62,008 nt of DNA from the NCBI RefSeq assembly GCF_000819765.1, contig NZ_CDBT01000020.1, forward strand, positions 182,423 to 244,430, in the 5' to 3' direction. This stretch comes from Aeromonas bivalvium (GTDB lineage: Bacteria > Pseudomonadota > Gammaproteobacteria > Enterobacterales > Aeromonadaceae). Below the pieces are notes generated by a model that made no database searches, was not told the origin of the DNA, and saw only the letters and a program-made list of their open reading frames with translations. Below, piece after piece: positions 1 through 8,722 of the stretch. The position numbers and the translations under genes are program-made. Each line of letters opens with the position of its first letter. Position 1 is the first letter of the stretch.

Positions 1-42
1 TGGGGGCCTGTTGTCGTCGCCTGGGGGCCCGCTTGCCCGGGT

Positions 43-852
43 TTACCAGATATAGCCCAACCCGACCCCGGCATAGAGCTCGCCGCCATGTTGCACCAGG
101 GGGCTGTCGGCCACGTCGTCATCATAGCGTTCGTAGTTGATGCCAAAGCCGCCAATCCAGTGGGGGCTGAAACGGTAACTGCCGATGATGGAGGCCATGG
201 GGGAGAGGGTGGTGCCCGTGTTCCACTGCTCCCGCCCCGGCGCCACCTCGTCGTCGGAGACACCGCCGAAATAGTAGTTGGCCAGGTTGTGGCTGCGCAG
301 CATCAGGCCGGCCCCGGGCATGAGCAGCAATCTGCCGCGCACTATGGGGAAGTTGGCCCAGGCCATCACCTCCTGGCCCTTGCTGTTGCCCGTGACATCG
401 CTGGTGGCTCGCAAGGTCAGCAGGGCATAGGGGGTGACGAGATCGGCGCCGAATCCTGCCTCCAGCTGGCCTTTGCGTCTGTGGATGCCATCGAAGAAGG
501 GGTCATCATCCGGATCCAGGTTGCCAAAGCGCACGCGGCCAAAGCCATAGGTCGACAGATTGCCGTCCCGGGAGAGGTAATAGCGGGCCCTGTCTCCCAG
601 ATACATGAGGTTGTCACCAAAATAGAGGGCCCCCGGGATGGGCAGCAAGGTGTCATCCTGGTGCTGATAGCGCGCCTGACCGCCGATGAAGGCGCCGCCC
701 AGCACCAGTCCCTTGGGAATGGGGCTGGCCGGACTGTCGCTGGCGAAGACGCTGAGGGCCCCCAGGTCGATATCGGCCAGGGCGGGGGGAGCCAGCATCA
801 GGGCCAACAGGCTGACAAGGGCGGTGGGGAGCCGCGTGCGGACAGAGGGCAT
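43..852 (-). CDS. MipA/OmpV family outer-membrane protein
   Basis: Predicted outer-membrane beta-barrel of the MipA/OmpV family, 269 aa. Residues 1-26 are a cleavable signal peptide ending in the AxA-like PPALA. The remainder alternates short amphipathic strands with Gly/Asp-rich turns, and the chain ends in the aromatic YIW, as expected for a BAM-inserted barrel. Family members are porin-like or scaffold proteins; no substrate can be read from the sequence. The ATG at 852 has AAGGA 8 nt upstream. The gene appears to be monocistronic, with about 135 bp to perM. The family call is fairly secure, the role is not. Confidence 0.8.
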   Translation of the reverse strand: MPSVRTRLPTALVSLLALMLAPPALADIDLGALSVFASDSPASPIPKGLVLGGAFIGGQARYQHQDDTLLPIPGALYFGDNLMYLGDRARYYLSRDGNLSTYGFGRVRFGNLDPDDDPFFDGIHRRKGQLEAGFGADLVTPYALLTLRATSDVTGNSKGQEVMAWANFPIVRGRLLLMPGAGLMLRSHNLANYYFGGVSDDEVAPGREQWNTGTTLSPMASIIGSYRFSPHWIGGFGINYERYDDDVADSPLVQHGGELYAGVGLGYIW

Positions 853-987
853 GGAGAAATTCCTTGTGATCCATGGACAAGGGGGCTCGGTCAGACCGGG
901 CCCGGGTGGATGCTGCCAGTGAAGCCTGTTTTTGCGATCCCTTCAAGCCCGGGCGCCATCGTCAGGGAAGAGGCCCAGGCCCTGGAC

Positions 988-2058
988 TCAGCCCGCAGGC
1001 TGGGTCTCTTCATCCCGCTTGGGCCAGGCATTGATCACCGCCTTGACCAGGGTGGCCAGGGGGATGGCGAAGAAGACGCCCCAAAAACCCCACAGGCCGC
1101 CAAACACCAGCACGGCGATGATGATCACCACGGGGTGCAGGTTGACCGCCTCCGAGAAGAGCAGGGGCACCAGCAGGTTGCCGTCGAGGGCCTGGATCAC
1201 CAGGTAGGCGACCATCAGCCAGGCAAACTCCGGGGTGAGGCCCCACTGGAACAGGGCCACCATGGCGACCGGTACCGTCACCACGGCCGCGCCTATGTAG
1301 GGGATGAGCACAGAGAGGCCGACCGCCACCGCCAGCAGGGCGGAGTAACGCAGCCCCATCAGGGCGAAGGGGATATAGGTGGCGATGCCGACGATGAGGA
1401 TCTCGATCACCTTGCCCCGGACATAGTTGATGATCTGATCGTTCATCTCCACCCAGACCCGGTTGACCAGGGTGCGATTGCGGGGCAGGAAGCGGCGGAT
1501 CCCCCCCAGCAGCACCCCCTTGTCCTTGAGCATGAAGAAGACCATCAGCGGCACCAGGATCAGGTAGATGAGCAGGGCGACCAGGTTGATGAGGGAACTC
1601 AGGGAGGCGCTCACCAGCTTCTCGCCACCGCTCAGGATGCGCTGGCGTATGTTGTCGATCAGCGTCTCCACCAGGCTGATGTCGATGAGCTCGGGGTACT
1701 TCTGTGGCAGGGTGCGCACCGCGTCCTGGGCATGGGCCAGCATGGCGGGGGACTCCTTGGCCAGGTTGATCCCCTGACTGAACAGGGTCGGCACCAGGCC
1801 GAGCAGGGCCAGCACGGCGAGCATCAGAAACAGCAGTAACACCAGGGCGGTAGCCGGGGTGCGGCCCAGGCCCAGTCGCTGCAACCGGCTCACCGGCCAC
1901 TCCAGCAGGTAAGCCATCACCACGGCCACCAGCAGGGGCGCCAGTATGTCGCCAAACAGCCAGAGGGTCGCGAAACAGAACAGCAGCAGCAGGAAGAGGG
2001 TGACGGCGTTGGGATCGGAGAATCGAGTCTGATACCAGCGCTTCAGGACTTCAAACAT
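988..2058 (-). CDS. perM: PerM / AI-2E transporter family membrane protein
   Basis: Polytopic inner-membrane protein of 356 aa, matching the AI-2E/PerM exporter family in length. Hydrophobic segments pair up at residues ~18-55 and ~65-90. A periplasmic region of about 60 residues follows, then a cluster of helices from ~155 to the C-terminus with the family-typical VGLSVLIPYIGA and DGNLLVPLLFSEAVNLHP stretches. Substrate transport has been shown for only a few relatives. It lies 9 bp downstream of the TusA-like gene on the same strand, so the two are probably cotranscribed. The ATG at 2058 has GGAG nearby. The pair is divergent from bepA, as perM is in E. coli. Confidence 0.85.
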   Translation of the reverse strand: MFEVLKRWYQTRFSDPNAVTLFLLLLFCFATLWLFGDILAPLLVAVVMAYLLEWPVSRLQRLGLGRTPATALVLLLFLMLAVLALLGLVPTLFSQGINLAKESPAMLAHAQDAVRTLPQKYPELIDISLVETLIDNIRQRILSGGEKLVSASLSSLINLVALLIYLILVPLMVFFMLKDKGVLLGGIRRFLPRNRTLVNRVWVEMNDQIINYVRGKVIEILIVGIATYIPFALMGLRYSALLAVAVGLSVLIPYIGAAVVTVPVAMVALFQWGLTPEFAWLMVAYLVIQALDGNLLVPLLFSEAVNLHPVVIIIAVLVFGGLWGFWGVFFAIPLATLVKAVINAWPKRDEETQPAG

Positions 2059-2067
2059 GGGTACTCC

Positions 2068-2301
2068 TCAACAACAGGGTGGCTCCCCGACCGTCAGCTG
2101 CAGCTGCAGGCGCGCAGGGGTCTGCTGGCACAGCACCACGGCATGGCCCTGGCGCGTGAGATAGGCCGGAATGTCCCGTCGCGAGCCGGGGTCGGCCAGG
2201 CTGATGGCCAGGGCCTGGCCCGGCGTGGCCTGACGCAACCAGAGTTTGACCATGATGAGTGGCTCGGGACAGCGATAGGGGGTCAGATCCAGGTGCTCCA
2301 T
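2068..2301 (-). CDS. TusA-family sulfur-carrier protein
   Basis: Small (77 aa) TusA/SirA-type protein. It carries the defining CPxP motif (RCPEPL, Cys11), followed by a beta-alpha-beta pattern. Family members carry persulfide sulfur on this Cys for tRNA thiolation or other relays; which pathway this one serves is unknown. A longer frame runs upstream to 2448, but the start at 2301 is chosen because it has GGAG just upstream, gives the family length, and avoids running into bepA. A C-terminal CC pair is unusual for TusA. It is the first gene of a probable two-gene unit with perM. Confidence 0.8.
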   Translation of the reverse strand: MEHLDLTPYRCPEPLIMVKLWLRQATPGQALAISLADPGSRRDIPAYLTRQGHAVVLCQQTPARLQLQLTVGEPPCC

Positions 2302-2420
2302 AACGGCTCCAGCGGGCGAGACGCCGCTATTATGGCCGCGATGGCGCCCTGAAACAACGCTTGTGGGGCGCGGGGGGCGAAGGTATCCTGCCGAAGACCC
2401 TATTTGGAGATAGCGATAAC

Positions 2421-3875
2421 GTGGCACGTTTTTCCCCCCTGACGGCAAGCATTCCCCTGTTGTTCTCCCTGATGAGCGCCAGCTTCACCGCCCAGGGCAA
2501 CAACCAGCTGCCCGACATCGGCACCGCCGGCGTCGCGGCCCTGCCCATCGAGCAGGAGGTGCGCTACGGCAATGCCTTCATGCGCTTCGCCCGCGCCGGT
2601 CTGCCCGTTATCGACGACCCCGTGCTCAACCAGTACATAGACGATCTGGGTCAGCGCCTGCTCACCAACGCAGACGGGGTGCGCTTCCCGTTCACCTTCT
2701 TCCTGATCAACGACCCCAGCATCAACGCCGCGGCCTTCCTCGGCGGTCGGGTCAAGATACACACTGGCCTGTTCCTCTACGCCGACAGCGAGAGCGAGCT
2801 CGCCTCCGTGCTGGCCCACGAAATCACCCACGTGACCCAGCGCCACATCGCCCGCTATCTCGAGTCCAAGGCGAGCAGCACCGCCATGACCCTGGCCGGG
2901 CTGGCGGGCTCCATCGCCCTGGCGGTGATCAATCCCACCGCCGGCATAGCCGCCCTGCAGACCACCCTCGGCCTCTCCATGCAGTCGGCGATCAACTACA
3001 CCCGGGACAACGAGTACGAGGCGGATCGCATCGGCATGAAGACGCTGTATGACGCCGGTTTCGACCCCAGCGGCATGGCGACCTTCTTCCAGAAGCTGGC
3101 GGCGGAGTACCGCTATGCCAGCAAGCCCCCCGAGATGTTGCTGACTCACCCCCTGCCGGAGACCCGCATCGCCGAGGCCCGCGCCAGGGCCGCCAGCTAT
3201 GGCAAGCGCAACCTGGCTCCCAGCCTGGACTTCTGGTTCGCCAAGGTGCGGATCCAGGCCCGCTTCGGTACTGAGCGCCAGGCGGCCCTGCTCACCTTCT
3301 TCGAGCAGCGCATCGCCAAGGGGGATTACCCGCTAAAAGATGCCGCCCTCTATGGCAAGGCCCTGGTGCTGCTCCAGCTCAAGCGCATCGATGAGGCCGA
3401 CCTCATCATGAAGGAGCTGGCCAGCCGTCACCCGGAGGATCTCTTCATCCTGGATGGTCAGACCGACATCGATCTCGCCAAGGGGCGCGGCAGTCAGGCC
3501 ATCGCCCGTCTCGAACAGTTCCGGCGCCGGATGCCGGACAACGAGGTGGTGGTCATCAACCTGGGCAACGCCTACCTGGAGAGCGGCAATGCCGCCAAGG
3601 CCATCGCCATCCTGGACCCCTACGCCCGGGAGCATGAGGAGAACAGCCTGACCTGGGGCTTGCTGGCGGATGCCTATCGCAAGGCGGGCAGGATGGAGGA
3701 ACTGCACATGGCGCGGGCCGAGACCCTCTCCCTGCGGGGGGACTACCAGGCCGCCATCGACGAGCTGATCGTGGCCCGTGGCACCACCAGCAACAAGCTG
3801 AGCCTGGCGCGCATCGAGGCGAGGATCACCGAGCTGGAACGGGAGAAGAAGGCCCTGGAGAGCCTCAAGATGTGA
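2421..3875 (+). CDS. bepA: BepA, periplasmic beta-barrel assembly-enhancing protease
   Basis: M48 zinc metallopeptidase plus TPR domain (484 aa). BepA promotes LptD maturation and degrades stalled outer-membrane barrels in the periplasm. The GTG start at 2421 has GGAG 11 nt upstream and opens a signal peptide (residues ~1-25). HEITH at 133-137 and Glu198 in NEYEAD supply the zinc site. His243 in LTHPLP is placed like the E. coli His246 switch residue that can block the zinc, so the autoinhibition device seems conserved. TPR-like helices fill residues ~270-470. Divergent from the tusA-like/perM pair and followed by a strong terminator. Confidence 0.92.
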   Translation: MARFSPLTASIPLLFSLMSASFTAQGNNQLPDIGTAGVAALPIEQEVRYGNAFMRFARAGLPVIDDPVLNQYIDDLGQRLLTNADGVRFPFTFFLINDPSINAAAFLGGRVKIHTGLFLYADSESELASVLAHEITHVTQRHIARYLESKASSTAMTLAGLAGSIALAVINPTAGIAALQTTLGLSMQSAINYTRDNEYEADRIGMKTLYDAGFDPSGMATFFQKLAAEYRYASKPPEMLLTHPLPETRIAEARARAASYGKRNLAPSLDFWFAKVRIQARFGTERQAALLTFFEQRIAKGDYPLKDAALYGKALVLLQLKRIDEADLIMKELASRHPEDLFILDGQTDIDLAKGRGSQAIARLEQFRRRMPDNEVVVINLGNAYLESGNAAKAIAILDPYAREHEENSLTWGLLADAYRKAGRMEELHMARAETLSLRGDYQAAIDELIVARGTTSNKLSLARIEARITELEREKKALESLKM

Positions 3876-3892
3876 AGGGCCAGCCGCCGCAG

Positions 3893-3925
3893 AGGGCGCA
3901 GTGGGTGACCACTGCGCCCTTTTTG
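3893..3925 (+). terminator. Rho-independent terminator after bepA
   Basis: Perfect 12-bp stem (3893-3904 with 3909-3920), GTGA tetraloop and a five-T run. It lies 18 bp after the bepA stop and separates it from the convergent thioredoxin-like gene. Confidence 0.92.
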
Positions 3926-3941
3926 TTGCGCGGGCGGCATC

Positions 3942-4388
3942 TCATGGCTGCGGGAGCGTCAGGGCCGCGAGTCGCGCGTCATCGAGCTCACCCACCAGGG
4001 TCTGCACCAGCTTGCCCTCGCCATCGAGCAGATAGCTGGTGGGCAGCTGGCCCGGGCGCGGGAAGGGGAGAGGGGCGCCTCCGTCGTTGCGCTGCATGAT
4101 GGGTACCCGGATGTCGTGACGGCGGGCGAGTTCGCCGAGCTCGGCCGGGGTCATGGCATCGAAGCTCAGGGCCAGCACCTGCACCCGCCCCTCGGCGTGC
4201 AGGGCGTTGAGCAGGGGCATCTCCCGCAGGCAGGGAGCGCACCACTGGGCGAAGTAGTTCACCAGGAGCGGCTTGCCGGCAAACTGGCTCAGGCTGACCG
4301 CCTCGCCCCGGGCATTGCTCAGTTCGGCTGGCGGGCGGCAGGCCCCCAGCAGACAGACCAGGGCCAGCGTCCAGATGGTTCTTGGCAT
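3942..4388 (-). CDS. TlpA-like thioredoxin-fold lipoprotein
   Basis: 148-aa thiol-disulfide oxidoreductase of the TlpA/ResA/AhpC-TSA class. The N-terminus is a lipoprotein signal with lipobox LLGAC (Cys17). The thioredoxin fold carries the active-site motif WCAPC around residue 50 and the cis-proline region QLPTSYLLD. It is probably anchored on the periplasmic face, reducing protein or cytochrome disulfides or haem ligands; the target is not visible. The neighbouring genes give no functional link. Start at 4388 is chosen because it opens the signal peptide and an AGGAGAGG-like SD precedes it. Confidence 0.85.
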   Translation of the reverse strand: MPRTIWTLALVCLLGACRPPAELSNARGEAVSLSQFAGKPLLVNYFAQWCAPCLREMPLLNALHAEGRVQVLALSFDAMTPAELGELARRHDIRVPIMQRNDGGAPLPFPRPGQLPTSYLLDGEGKLVQTLVGELDDARLAALTLPQP

Positions 4389-4561
4389 CCTCTCCTCCTC
4401 GTGTGCGGTTGACTCTGTGGCGGAGCGCGCCCCTGATCGGGCTGTCCCGGCACAAGTTGATAACGGTCCGGTTTCATTTCATCAATGGGAGACGGCCCCC
4501 CGGCTTTGCCATACAATAGCGCCGTTTCTTTCCCTCTCATGCGATAAATCAGGGAGTTATC

Positions 4562-4912
4562 ATGAGCGAGACCCAAATTTACCACAATCCACGCTGCTCC
4601 AAGAGCCGTGAGACCCTGGCCCTGCTCGAGCAGCACGGCATCCAGCCCGAGGTGGTGCTCTATCTGGAGCAGGCCCCAAGCGAGGCGACCATCCGCACCC
4701 TGCTGACCCAGCTGGGCTTTGCCGATCCCCGTCAGCTGATGCGTACCAAGGAAGATCTCTACAAGGAACTGGGGCTGGGGGAGGCGAGCGGCGATGCACT
4801 CATTCGCGCCATGCACCAGCATCCCAGGCTCATCGAGCGCCCCATCGTCATCCGCAAGGGGCAGGCCCGCATCGGTCGTCCCCCCGAGCAGGTGCTGGAG
4901 ATCCTCAAGTGA
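4562..4912 (+). CDS. arsC: ArsC-family glutaredoxin-dependent reductase (YfgD-like)
   Basis: 116-aa protein of the glutaredoxin-coupled ArsC family. MSETQIYHNPRCSKSRETL contains the catalytic Cys12 and the anion-binding KSRE. The C-terminal part has RPIVIRKGQARIGRPPE, holding the Arg residues that contact arsenate in true ArsC. There is no ars operon here, and E. coli keeps yfgD in the same bepA neighbourhood, so this is probably the housekeeping YfgD-type paralogue rather than a resistance gene. It overlaps the next gene by 4 bp (GTGA). Confidence 0.88.
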   Translation: MSETQIYHNPRCSKSRETLALLEQHGIQPEVVLYLEQAPSEATIRTLLTQLGFADPRQLMRTKEDLYKELGLGEASGDALIRAMHQHPRLIERPIVIRKGQARIGRPPEQVLEILK

Positions 4913-5289
4913 CCACCTTTGCCGCCCGTCTGCTGACCCTGGTCGGCTTCCTCGGCCTGCTGGCCTGGGTCATCATCTGGCACGTCTGGCTCTCTCCCCA
5001 CCCGGATCTCAACCCCTGGTTGCTGCCGGTGATCTGGACCGTGCCCCTGCTGTTCCCCTTGAAGGGCATACTCCAGGGCAACCCCTATACCCACGCCTGG
5101 GGCAACTTCGTGCTGATGCCCTACTTCCTCCATGCCCTGACCCTGATCACCACGGATGAAGGGGAGCGGTGGCTGGCGGTGGTGGAGCTGGTGTTCACCA
5201 TCCTCGCCTTCGTCGGCACCATCTATTATGCCCGCCTGCGGGGCCGTGAGCTTGGCCTGAGCATTCGCAAGAAAAAAGAGCAGGCCTGA
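4909..5289 (+). CDS. DUF2069 inner-membrane protein
   Basis: 126-aa membrane protein with four predicted transmembrane helices (~5-28, ~36-56, ~66-82, ~88-108) and a basic C-terminal tail (RKKKEQA). It matches the DUF2069 pattern of small inner-membrane proteins found next to yfgD/arsC genes. Function unknown. The GTG start at 4909 overlaps the upstream stop codon and has GGAG (4897-4900) at good distance, so the two genes are translationally coupled. Confidence 0.78.
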   Translation: MTTFAARLLTLVGFLGLLAWVIIWHVWLSPHPDLNPWLLPVIWTVPLLFPLKGILQGNPYTHAWGNFVLMPYFLHALTLITTDEGERWLAVVELVFTILAFVGTIYYARLRGRELGLSIRKKKEQA

Positions 5290-5314
5290 CGCCATCTGGC
5301 TGGCAGAACACCCT

Positions 5315-5344
5315 AAAAAAGGCCCCTTTCGGGGCCTTTTATTT
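5315..5344. terminator. Bidirectional terminator
   Basis: An A-run, a stem GGCCCC/GGGGCC with a 4-nt loop, and a T-run. It sits between the convergent DUF2069 gene and amidohydrolase gene and can serve both strands. Confidence 0.9.
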
Positions 5345-5358
5345 GCGCGGATCAGGGC

Positions 5359-6693
5359 TCAGAGGCTGTTCTTGTAGATCTTGCCGTCCTTCATGATCAG
5401 CTGGAAGTTGTTGGCCGGATCGGCCACCAGGGCGAGATCCTGGAGGGGATCCCCCCTGACCAGCAGCAGATCGGCCAGCGCCCCCGCTTCCACCACGCCG
5501 AGTCTGCCCGGGTAGGGGTTGCGCGGGCCCGAGAGGGCCAGCAGCTCGGCATTGTCATGGGTGGCCATCTTCAGCACCTCGGCCGGGGTGTACCAGGTGC
5601 CCATCCTGGCCAGCATGGTGCCCTGGCTGGCTGCGGCCTCGGCGCTGAACAGGGCATCGGTACCGAAGGCGGTCTTGATGCCGTACTGCCTGGCCAGGGC
5701 GAAGGCCTGATCGGTGCCCTTGTACATCTCGAGCTGCTTGAGGCGATTGGCCGAGCCCTCCGGGAAGGGGGACTTGCGATCGTCGGTGAAGGGTTGCAGG
5801 CTCCACCAGACCCCCTTCTCGGCCATCAGCCTGGCGGTGGCCTCGTCGAGCATCTGACCGTGATCGATGCACTTGACGCCGGCCTCGATGGCCTGGCGCA
5901 CCGCCTTCGGGGTGTAGGCGTGCACGGTCACATAGGTGCCCCAGTTGTCGGCGGCCTCCACGGCGGCGCGGATCTCCGGCACTGTGTACTGGGTCACGTC
6001 GATGGGATCATAGCTGGAGGCGACACCACCGCCCGCCATCAGCTTGATCTGGGTGGCGCCCAGGGCCAGCTGCTCCCGGGTGCGCTGGCGTACCGCGTCC
6101 GGGCTGTCGGCGATCATGGCCGCATTGGTCCGCTCGCCGAAGGAGTATTGCCCCGCCAGGGCCGGCAGCTCGTTGGGCAGACGAAAGTCGCCGTGACCGC
6201 CGGACTGGGAGATCATGGCGCCAGCCGGCCAGATCCGCGGTCCCTGGATGATGCCCATGTCGATCCCCTTCTTGAGGCCGAACACGGGACCGCCGAGGTC
6301 ACGGGCGCTGGTGAAGCCGCGCATCAGCATGTCGTTGGCGGCCCTGGTCGCCGCCACGGTGGCGAAGGTGATGTCATTGGTCAGCAAGGCTATCTGTGGC
6401 AGGGTGGCGAACATCAGATGGGTGTGGGCATCGATGAGGCCCGGCATCAGGGTCTTGCCCTGGCCGTCGATGCGCTGCACCTCGCCCTCCACCTGGATGG
6501 GGCCCTGGCTGATCCGGCTGATGAGATTGCCCTCCACCAGCACGGAGGAGGGGGCGCTGAGGGAACTGCCCTTGCCATCGAAGATGCGCACGTTTTCAAA
6601 CAGGATGGCGGACTTGGCCGGCTCGGCGGCCTGGGCCGGGCCCCCCGTGAGGAGGGCGCCGCACAGGACGCCACAGAACAATCGCAGTGACAT
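5359..6693 (-). CDS. Secreted metal-dependent amidohydrolase (prolidase-like)
   Basis: 444-aa amidohydrolase-superfamily enzyme exported to the periplasm: residues 1-23 are a signal peptide (ALLTGGPAQA). Metal-site motifs are in order: HTHLMF (first strand HxH), a Lys within QIKLMAGGGV (likely carbamylated bridging residue), HAYTP, DHGQM and TDALF (the Asp). This group contains Xaa-Pro dipeptidases and other imidase-like enzymes; the true substrate cannot be read. A longer frame to 6861 exists, but the ATG at 6693 has GGAG 8 nt upstream and starts the signal peptide. Downstream end meets a bidirectional terminator. Confidence 0.85.
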   Translation of the reverse strand: MSLRLFCGVLCGALLTGGPAQAAEPAKSAILFENVRIFDGKGSSLSAPSSVLVEGNLISRISQGPIQVEGEVQRIDGQGKTLMPGLIDAHTHLMFATLPQIALLTNDITFATVAATRAANDMLMRGFTSARDLGGPVFGLKKGIDMGIIQGPRIWPAGAMISQSGGHGDFRLPNELPALAGQYSFGERTNAAMIADSPDAVRQRTREQLALGATQIKLMAGGGVASSYDPIDVTQYTVPEIRAAVEAADNWGTYVTVHAYTPKAVRQAIEAGVKCIDHGQMLDEATARLMAEKGVWWSLQPFTDDRKSPFPEGSANRLKQLEMYKGTDQAFALARQYGIKTAFGTDALFSAEAAASQGTMLARMGTWYTPAEVLKMATHDNAELLALSGPRNPYPGRLGVVEAGALADLLLVRGDPLQDLALVADPANNFQLIMKDGKIYKNSL

Positions 6694-6857
6694 GAAGAGG
6701 TCTCCTTGGGTCTTGATGGCTGGGATCCTGGTCTGGCTCTGCGCTGTCGGCCTGGATCCAGACAGCAGTCTCCTCCCTTTTTGGGTGTCATAAAAGCCCC
6801 ATTCTGATCGCGGCCCCGTTTTCCTTTCCCGCCAGCCGGCGCAGACGGGCCCCGGTC

Positions 6858-7463
6858 TCATGGTGCCCTGGTGGCGCGGTAGTGGACGAGTTGCTGCGCG
6901 CTGTGCTCCATCAGCTGGGGATAGAAGCGCACAAAACCCTGTTCGCAGGCATGCCAGGCCCCCTCGTCCAGGGTGGCGAGGGCCTGGCCCAGGGGGAGTG
7001 GACGGCGCAGGCGGCGGCCTATGCCGTTGAGAGCCTGACCCAGCCCCTCCCGGTGCCGGTAGGAGGCGATCCAGTCCTGCTCCGCCATCCGCCTGAGGGG
7101 CATTGGCAACCCATCCGGCAGGCGGGCGTGATCCGCCAGCAGCTGACCATAGCTTTGCTGCAGGAAGCGGGGCAGGGGATCCGGACTGAATTGCTGCCAG
7201 TGGCAGCAGAGCCAGTGGTCGTAGAGCATGTCCACGACAATGCCGCCAAAGCGGCGCCAGGGGGGCGCGAAGCAGGCGACCGCCGCCCTGTGCTCGGGGT
7301 GGGCATCGGTGAAGGCGTCTATCTTGCGGTGCAGCCAGACCCCCTCATCGAAATGGGCCGCGAGACCCGTCGGCAACGGGCCCTTGATGAAATCCCCCAG
7401 CAGGTTGCCGGTGAGAGAGCTTTGGGTATGGGCCGCCAGATGGAGGTGAGCCAGAAAATTCAT
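6858..7463 (-). CDS. acpH: Acyl carrier protein phosphodiesterase AcpH
   Basis: 201-aa member of the AcpH family, HD-like phosphodiesterases that remove the 4'-phosphopantetheine arm from acyl carrier protein. Recognised from the N-terminus MNFLAHLHLAAHTQSS with GNLLGDFIKG and from the later HRKIDAFTDAHPEH and DMLYDHWLC segments, which hold the His/Asp metal ligands. Length is as in E. coli (~193 aa). It is followed at 6693 by the amidohydrolase gene with a ~165-bp gap, so cotranscription is possible but not required. Confidence 0.88.
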   Translation of the reverse strand: MNFLAHLHLAAHTQSSLTGNLLGDFIKGPLPTGLAAHFDEGVWLHRKIDAFTDAHPEHRAAVACFAPPWRRFGGIVVDMLYDHWLCCHWQQFSPDPLPRFLQQSYGQLLADHARLPDGLPMPLRRMAEQDWIASYRHREGLGQALNGIGRRLRRPLPLGQALATLDEGAWHACEQGFVRFYPQLMEHSAQQLVHYRATRAP

Positions 7464-7634
7464 GGGATCAGGGTCGTTGGCAGGTCGATGGCAAGGTGCT
7501 CAGAGCCTAGAGGATCCTGGTTCTGTTGGCCATGGCCAGGATTTTTGCGAGGGCCCCACAAGCCCCTCTTGCAGGGCAAATTTGGGGCGTGCTAAGGTGG
7601 ATCTCATCTTTGTCACAGGACGCGACAGACCATC

Positions 7635-7712
7635 ATGATGCGCAAAGCCAGAGGCTTTTTTCTGGCCTTCTACTTCAAGCCTTTCTACCTCTCCGAGTGG
7701 TTCGACGAATAG
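7635..7712 (+). CDS. Possible 25-aa small hydrophobic protein
   Basis: Short ORF starting with tandem ATG codons (7635, 7638) and ending at TAG 7710-7712. The product would begin MMRKARGFFLAFYF and end LSEWFDE: a basic start, an aromatic hydrophobic core and an acidic tail, as in many real small membrane proteins. The Shine-Dalgarno is weak (CAGGA about 15 nt upstream). No homologue recognised; it may be noncoding. Confidence 0.3.
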   Translation: MMRKARGFFLAFYFKPFYLSEWFDE

Positions 7713-7745
7713 ATCGAGGCCCCGGAGCAGCTCATTGACCCCCGC

Positions 7746-7774
7746 CGATCATTGATATCTGTCGATCATTGGTA
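7746..7774. repeat. Two 12-bp direct repeats, 17-bp period
   Basis: CGATCATTGATA at 7746-7757 and CGATCATTGGTA at 7763-7774, 11/12 identical. They lie about 110 bp upstream of the binding-protein start codon. The 17-bp spacing could suit tandem regulator binding, but nothing identifies a regulator. Confidence 0.5.
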
Positions 7775-7881
7775 CCCATAGGGGCTGATCTCGCTCATCC
7801 GCGTTTTGCCGTTTGTTGGCCATCGCCTGCCCATGCTTGCGATGCCCTGACCGCGCCTGTGCGCTTTGTAATGGAGTACTC

Positions 7882-8664
7882 ATGATGAATACCAAACTGA
7901 CCCTGTCAGCCCTGTTTGCTGCCTGCCTGCTCACCACCCCCGTCATGGCCAAGGAGTGGAAAACCGTGCGCTTCGGTGTGGAAGGCGCCTATCCCCCCTT
8001 CTCCTGGACCGATGCGTCGGGGGAGATCAAGGGCTTTGACATCGATCTCGCCCATGCCCTGTGCCAGCAGATGGCCGTCAAGTGCGAGCTGGTGGCGCAG
8101 GATTGGGACGGCATGATCCCGGCCCTGCTGTCGCGCAAATACGACGCTATCATCGCCGCCATGTCGATCACCGACGAGCGGCGCAAGAAGGTCGACTTCA
8201 CTGAGAAATATGCCCACATTCCCAATCGCTTCGTGGCGGCCAGGGGCACCGAACTGACGCTGACGCCGGAAGGGATGGCGGGCAAGCGCATCGGCGTGCA
8301 GCGGGCCACCACCCACGACAAGTACCTGGCGGACAATTTTGGATCCGATGTCACCATAGTGCGCTACGGCAGTGCCGACGAGGCCTATCTCGATCTGAAG
8401 GCCGGTCGGGTGCTGGCCTTGCTGGCCGACGCCTCTGCCATCGATCAGGGGCTGCTCGGCAAGGCAGGCGGGGACAAGTTCGAGTATGTGGGGCCTGCCC
8501 TGACCGATCGCCAGTGGTTTGGCGACGGCATGGGGATTGCGGTGCGCAAGGGGGATCAGGATCTCAAGGCCAGGCTGAACGAGGCAATCAAGACCCTGCG
8601 TGCCAACGGCAAGTATCAGGAGATCAACCAGAAGTACTTTCAGTACGATATCTATGGCGATTGA
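7882..8664 (+). CDS. Basic amino-acid ABC transporter periplasmic binding protein
   Basis: 260-aa periplasmic solute-binding protein of the HisJ/ArgT/ArtJ class (family 3). Signal peptide residues 1-23 end in PVMA before KEWKTVRFGVEGAYPPFSW. The ligand-pocket signatures FDIDLAHALC, ITDERRKKVDF and GVQRATTHDKY are present. Basic amino acids are the likely ligands. It is a close paralogue of the binding protein at 12188 but has no permease or ATPase genes beside it, so it probably feeds the hisPQM cassette 3 kb away. ATG 7882 and 7885 are both possible; GGAG lies at 7873-7876. Confidence 0.85.
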   Translation: MMNTKLTLSALFAACLLTTPVMAKEWKTVRFGVEGAYPPFSWTDASGEIKGFDIDLAHALCQQMAVKCELVAQDWDGMIPALLSRKYDAIIAAMSITDERRKKVDFTEKYAHIPNRFVAARGTELTLTPEGMAGKRIGVQRATTHDKYLADNFGSDVTIVRYGSADEAYLDLKAGRVLALLADASAIDQGLLGKAGGDKFEYVGPALTDRQWFGDGMGIAVRKGDQDLKARLNEAIKTLRANGKYQEINQKYFQYDIYGD

Positions 8665-8676
8665 TGGGTAACAGGC

Positions 8677-8701
8677 AGAGGGAGCCTGCTCCCTCTTTTT
8701 T
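8677..8701 (+). terminator. Terminator after orphan binding-protein gene
   Basis: Stem AGAGGGAGC/GCTCCCTCT (8677-8685, 8688-8696) followed by a T-run. It lies in the 58-bp gap before the dipeptidase-like gene, so only part of the transcripts may continue. Confidence 0.8.
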
Positions 8702-8722
8702 CATGCAGCAAGGAGAGAGCCC

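Larger units (their letters stand above)
7464..7881. other. Intergenic region acpH / binding-protein gene
   Basis: About 420 bp between divergent genes. It holds a weakly supported 25-codon ORF (7635-7712) and two 12-bp direct repeats (7746-7774). No convincing sigma70 -35/-10 pair was found. Confidence 0.5.

Noticed and set aside
88..1839. 583-codon frame on the plus strand across mipA and perM
   Set aside because: Antisense to two recognisable genes and spans their gap; His/Gln/Gly-rich shadow composition.
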